Part shown: in pieces, positions 60,219-64,000 of the stretch
Layout of the letters: each line of letters opens with the position of its first letter
Numbering within the stretch: the first letter of the stretch is position 1
DNA from: Moniliella sp. 'wahieum'
Lineage: Eukaryota; Basidiomycota; Moniliellomycetes; Moniliellales; Moniliellaceae
Direction of reading: 5' to 3'
DNA: 64,000 nucleotides
NCBI GenBank assembly: GCA_003971905.1
Contig: RSEE01000002.1
Coordinates: 62,001 to 126,000, forward strand
Made by a program: the position numbers and the translations under genes
The notes under the pieces: generated by a model
Database searches by the model: none
Seen by the model: only the letters and a program-made list of their open reading frames with translations
Told to the model about the DNA's origin: nothing

Positions 60219-60974
60219 TTAGATCCGTACAGATGAGTAGAACATACGATTAATCGAATCCTGAATGTCGGGCAGGGCGCGGTGGATACCTCTTTTGGAG
60301 CGGGTCTGGTCGAAAGCTTCGAGCTCGGAAGGGTACCAGCGCCGAGTTAACTCATAGACCGAAGATACGTCAACGATGCGATAGTGCAAATAGTCAACCA
60401 CCTGTGTGCGTTCCTCGTAAATTAGTACTGAGCTGGCGAAAAAATGGGCACAAAGACACACTGAAGGAAAAGACCATCATGAAGAACTTGTCCATGTGAA
60501 CGGAATTGCCGGCGAGGGGGGCGGTGCGAGCTTCCTCAATCCGCTCTTGTATGTACTGAAGAATGTAACGCTGTGCTTGATCCAGAGTTACTGAGCGTGT
60601 AGGATCGAGACATGCACTGATCAAGCCCGACTCGCCATGGGTGGTTTGGCACCACGAGTCCATGGCGTCTAGCTGGGCCTTGTCGGTGAGGATAGTGTAG
60701 GTAACTCCACCTCCATGGGCTTGAGGTTTCCATCGGTTATGATGACGGCGATCTCGATAATTGTATCGTTAAATACGTCAAGTCCTGTCATCCTGGCCAT
60801 GCGCAGTTTAGTGGCGGCGTCTGGGTCGTTGGGACGGAAGGGGGTCAAAGAGAGACACTCGCAGTCGATCCATACCAACGGCGAGTCACTGCTTTGGAGG
60901 GCGGGGCGGGTTGGGGGAGGGGGGCTCTGAGTCGTGTGGGCCTCTGCCGCGGAGGATGGTCCGGGTGCTCCCAT
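60219..60974 (-). CDS. REX2: Oligoribonuclease (DEDD 3'-5' exonuclease, REX2 type)
   Basis: It degrades very short RNA or DNA oligonucleotides; in fungi the enzyme is mainly mitochondrial. Exon 1 (60859-60974) ends in LVWIDCE. A 66-nt intron (60793-60858, GTGTCT/GGCCAG) splits the catalytic DxE motif from MTGLDVFNDTIIEIAVIITD. Later blocks are AMDSWCQTTHGESGL, LAGNSVHMDKFF (the second catalytic Asp region) and VVDYLHYRIVDVSSVYELTR with RWYP. These are in the family order and spacing. A frame change near 60708 and an unresolved small intron at about 60480-60410 interrupt the reading. The C-terminal part (RGIHRALPDIQDSI) carries the His/Asp of the last motif. The leader is Pro/Ser-rich; a longer mitochondrial presequence may start upstream. 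Confidence 0.92.
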
Positions 60975-61612
60975 CTGTCCCGTGATTAATGATTCGCGAT
61001 CGAGTGGAAACGGTGGTGGAGGGTGCCAACTCGAGGACGGGCAATGGCAGCTGTGAGTCTGGGCCGACCAAAATCCATCATGCCTCTCAACGTTCCACAG
61101 TGAACTATTTTTACTAAGTAGATTTCCCCTGTCTCAGTTGATGTGATGCGTGATGACTCGATGACGAGTAATTTTAGGTGTTGGGTTTGCCAACGACGTC
61201 AAAAATACTGCAAAGTGACAAAACACATAACCCATGGCATGTGACAAAGCGATCACCGACACATGATCGATGATCATCGATCGGGGTTGGACATCTTGTC
61301 TGCGTCTGCTAGCCTGTGCGGGTGGCGCGTGTGTGTGATGCGTGATGCGTGACGGAACATGAATTCCGCTGCCTGGAGGATAGTTTCATGTTTCAAACTG
61401 CGGCGTTGCCTGAGACCATTCCGCCCAGCGGAATAGCTCAATCCGTTTACCACGCGAGGACACGACGAGCAACCATCACCACCTCCTTTCTCGCGTGTGC
61501 TACTACACCCGCCTCCCTGACGGCGCGAGGGCAGCGCTTGACCCCCTGACTGTACCCCCCGCACACACATTAGGTGCTGGTGTTGGAAGATCCATTGGTG
61601 CTGTGGCCCAGG
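60975..61612. promoter_or_regulatory. Divergent region between REX2 and RPB7
   Basis: Both promoters should lie here. GTGATGC/GTGACGG heptads occur at about 61327-61352 and GATCGAT/GATCATC units near 61264-61283. Confidence 0.4.
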
Positions 61613-62098
61613 ATGTTTTTTCTCAAGGACCTGACCCACACCATCAACCTTCATCCCTCCTTCTTTGGCCCCGCTATGGTCAAGTTCCTCGAGGCCAAGC
61701 TCAGGGATGACGTTGAGGGGACGTGCACAGGGCGATACGGATACATTATTTCTGTTATCCGTGTCACGTCTATCGGCGACGGCACCGTCCTGCCCGGTTC
61801 GGGCCTGGCGGAGTTCAAGTCGACATACAGTGCCATCGTCATGAAGCCTTTCAAAGGCGAGGTCGTCGATGCCATGGTCACGTCAGTTAACAAAATGGGA
61901 TTTTTTGCCTCGGTTGGCCCGATGACTATCTTTGTCTCCACCCATCTTCTTCCGGTGGAGTACAAGTTCATGCAAAACTCGAACCCTCCCGAATTTGCTT
62001 CGACCGAGGCTTCCATCAGCCCTGGCTCTAAGGTTCGCCTGCGTATTCTCGGTCTTCGGGCCGAGGCGAGCGAAATTTACGTGATGAATCCTGCTTGA
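61613..62098 (+). CDS. RPB7: RNA polymerase II subunit RPB7
   Basis: RPB7 pairs with RPB4 to form the stalk of RNA polymerase II and binds emerging RNA. The start at 61613 gives MFFLKDLTHTINLHPSFFGP, the normal N-terminus. Then come DVEGTCTGRYGYIISVIRV, GLAEFKSTYSAIVMKPFKGE, VVDAMVTSVNKMGFFASVGP and the OB-fold S1 domain ending LRAEASEIYV. The product is 161 residues, about ten shorter than usual at the C-terminus (the family ends near DDYLG), so the last codons may lie in an unseen exon. This is one of the few genes here in a single unbroken frame. Confidence 0.93.
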   Translation: MFFLKDLTHTINLHPSFFGPAMVKFLEAKLRDDVEGTCTGRYGYIISVIRVTSIGDGTVLPGSGLAEFKSTYSAIVMKPFKGEVVDAMVTSVNKMGFFASVGPMTIFVSTHLLPVEYKFMQNSNPPEFASTEASISPGSKVRLRILGLRAEASEIYVMNPA

Positions 62099-62952
62099 AA
62101 TGCTCTTCTCACAACTTCCTGGTGCCAGTTTGCCATTGGAACGATGAAAGAGGACTTTTTGGGACCAACCGAGTAAGGACGAGAACATGGACCACTTTGT
62201 GGCAATCAGGGGGGGTCGAGACTCTACGTCCCAAAAAGTGAGCCGGGAGGGCTGGCTCTGCCACCTCGATTGGTTGTCGCTTGCATACCACGTCCCCCTC
62301 GCTGCCGTGTTCCATGCCTCTGCGTCCCTTGCTCCCTATCGTACGTTACCGCATACCGCTCTCATTCGTATTTTTATAGCGTTCTCTAAATAACACACAT
62401 ACGTAGAACATACATTTAGTAGGGAGGGTCTTGAATAGGAAAGAGCGAGACGCCGAATCCCTGTAAACACCAAATTTGCAAGGATGCAAGAGACTCCACT
62501 AGGGGATAATGAGAACAAGCGAACAGCAAAGAGAAGTCAATAATTATCACTCCCGGTCGCATATTGAACCTACACTTGCGAGGTAGGCAATAATCAACGC
62601 CCCAGTCCCAAAAACACGCAGATCACCTACTCCCTCTCATCAGCAACGCCTATGAAGCAACGCTTATGACAGATCCGAGTCATTTTGGGGATCTGGGGCG
62701 GTAGAACAGGCCACAGAAGAGATGAGCTGCGAAGGATGAAATCCTTTTCTGCCCCATATGCTACGGGTCATAGAGCTATATCACAATATTAGTGTAGAAC
62801 AGTGCTCCCGGTAATGAGGCTCCCTCAGACGACTGACGTCTGTCTTGTGATACTTAGCCAGGCCATCCAACTCTCAAAGTGCAAACGGCCACCTTGCCGG
62901 TAAGTCGCACCGCCATAAGGAAAGAATCTCATCACGCAGGTAATGTGGCCAG
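62099..62952. other. Intergenic region, no feature recognised
   Basis: 3' flanks of RPB7 and of the short-chain dehydrogenase, with lower GC than the coding parts. Only short open frames were seen. Confidence 0.5.
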
Positions 62953-64000
62953 TCAATCAGTATCAGAGTACTCACTACTGACCCAGTGGAAACCACTTGC
63001 TGAGCGCGGCAAAAAGAGGTGCCCTCTGCTCTTTGAGGCCACGTTAGGGGAGATGGCAACCGGCTTCAGGGTATTGCTGAACAAATTGGCCACCCCTACT
63101 TTGCGGGGATCCTCTCCGCCGGGTAGCGCGCAGGATTGGTGCTACCCAAAACGGAACTTCGGCGTAACCCCCGGGCCCGGTTTTTGCGCCACGTATGGTA
63201 TCAGCATGACAGCCAACTGGCACCAGGAAACCCGGAAGATTGCAACGCGTTGGTGGCAAAGACGAAGCATGGAAAAAAGTGAGAAGATACGCAGGTTGGG
63301 ATGTGCTCAGCCAAGGTCTGTCGTCCACAGAATGTAACCGTCAGTCATTGCTTCCAGAAATGTGGCACAGGTTTCGGGCAAGGGAAACGGACTTGGGTGA
63401 AGGCATCAATGACGGCAGAGTCGCGTGCACCGCGAGAAGAAGCACCCCAGATGCCCTTATACACGCCCCTGCACTGGTAGCCTTCGAAAGGTCCAAGTCA
63501 TTTGGGTCGAGCAGCTTGGTTCCGCCTTGCCAGGGGGCAGTGATGCTCGTGATACTGCGCTGGACCAAACCACGTTGGGACAAGAGATAGGCAAAACCGA
63601 ACCGGCTTAAATCCTGGACGCAAAACGCGCGATCTAAGCCTGTTGAGGTGGTCAAGTCAAGGGCTTTGAGAGGTGGGCCCCCTGGGTGAGTACGACATGA
63701 TCCACTCCTTGACCCTTTGTTTCAGAGGCGATCTTGTCCACCACAGCCTCTACCTCCTTGGGCTCTGCCAAGTCAGCCAAGATATACGCTGCCGCCCATT
63801 GCCTTTCCCTCCAGAGATGCTTGCTTGAGCTTTTCAATAACTTGGGATGCGCTTCCTGCGACTCCCGACAACGAGAACGCTTGCTCCGGCTTGGGCAAAG
63901 CGCAAAGCAAACCGGCACCAATACCGCGTGTGCCGCCGGCAACGAGAACCTTCTGCCATCAAGGTCAACGGGGTGGTTGACGTTGGCAAGTTTGTTTAGG
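62953..64000 (-). CDS. Short-chain dehydrogenase/reductase-like protein, N-terminus at the right edge
   Basis: SDR proteins are NAD(P)-dependent oxidoreductases. Reading leftwards from the edge: NVNHPVDLDGR, the cofactor-binding VLVAGGTRGIGAG (about 63948-63910), ADLAEPKEVEAVVDKIASET, GVDHVVLTQG, GLDRAFCVQDLSRFGFAYLL (matching the helix after the active site in fungal SDR proteins), LDPNDLDLSKA, then scattered remnants VAQKPGPGVTP and VANLFSNTLKPVAISPNV to a stop near 62953. At least six frame changes occur in 1 kb, more than in other genes here, so this one may be decaying rather than only badly sequenced. The usual YxxxK is replaced by sequence typical of the atypical fungal branch. Confidence 0.7.

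Overview
The window looks like nuclear DNA of a GC-rich filamentous or yeast-like fungus, most likely a basidiomycete. Genes lie on both strands a few hundred bases apart. Introns are short (about 50-150 nt) with GTACGT/GTGCGT-type donors, CTAAC-like branch sites and CAG/TAG acceptors. Start codons often follow pyrimidine-rich leaders. Tryptophan synthase is the fused alpha-beta enzyme, and there is a KRE6/SKN1-type glucan synthesis protein and an RlpA-like secreted barrel protein. Every call rests on motifs read by eye; no database search was possible.

Layout. 0-11 kb is a housekeeping block: a PUF RNA-binding protein cut by the left edge, proteasome ATPase RPT3, TRAPP subunit sedlin, CDC123, an unrecognised small ORF and a Cep57-like spindle-pole coiled-coil protein. 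11-32 kb is a gene-poor, repeat-rich island. It holds two GH1 beta-glucosidase-like genes in a roughly 3-kb inverted duplication, a penta-EF-hand protein, a mitochondrial NADP-isocitrate dehydrogenase, two short non-coding LTR elements (TRIM-like) and several smaller diverged duplications. 35.6-40.7 kb has the KRE6/SKN1-like GH16 protein and the RlpA-like secreted protein. 45-49 kb has TRP5 and a mitochondrial-type asparaginyl-tRNA synthetase, convergent. 52.8-62.1 kb has an SRPK kinase, a large unrecognised gene, oligoribonuclease and RPB7. A short-chain dehydrogenase runs off the right edge.

Most conserved host genes change reading frame one or more times, nearly always where one base is missing from or added to a short homopolymer. 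Conserved residues resume at once in the next frame. I read this mainly as consensus-sequence error rather than gene death, and give gene extents that span the breaks.

The most interesting structures are in the repeat island. One LTR element sits inside the last coding exon of isocitrate dehydrogenase with a 5-bp target duplication. A second sits beside one GH1 copy, while the inverted GH1 copy still carries the matching empty site. The two elements end at different 3' LTR boundaries, each followed by the same 12-base motif. Separately, intergenic DNA across the window carries many short arrays of degenerate 7-bp units whose sequence drifts while the 7-bp register is kept; they cluster at the edges of the duplicated blocks.
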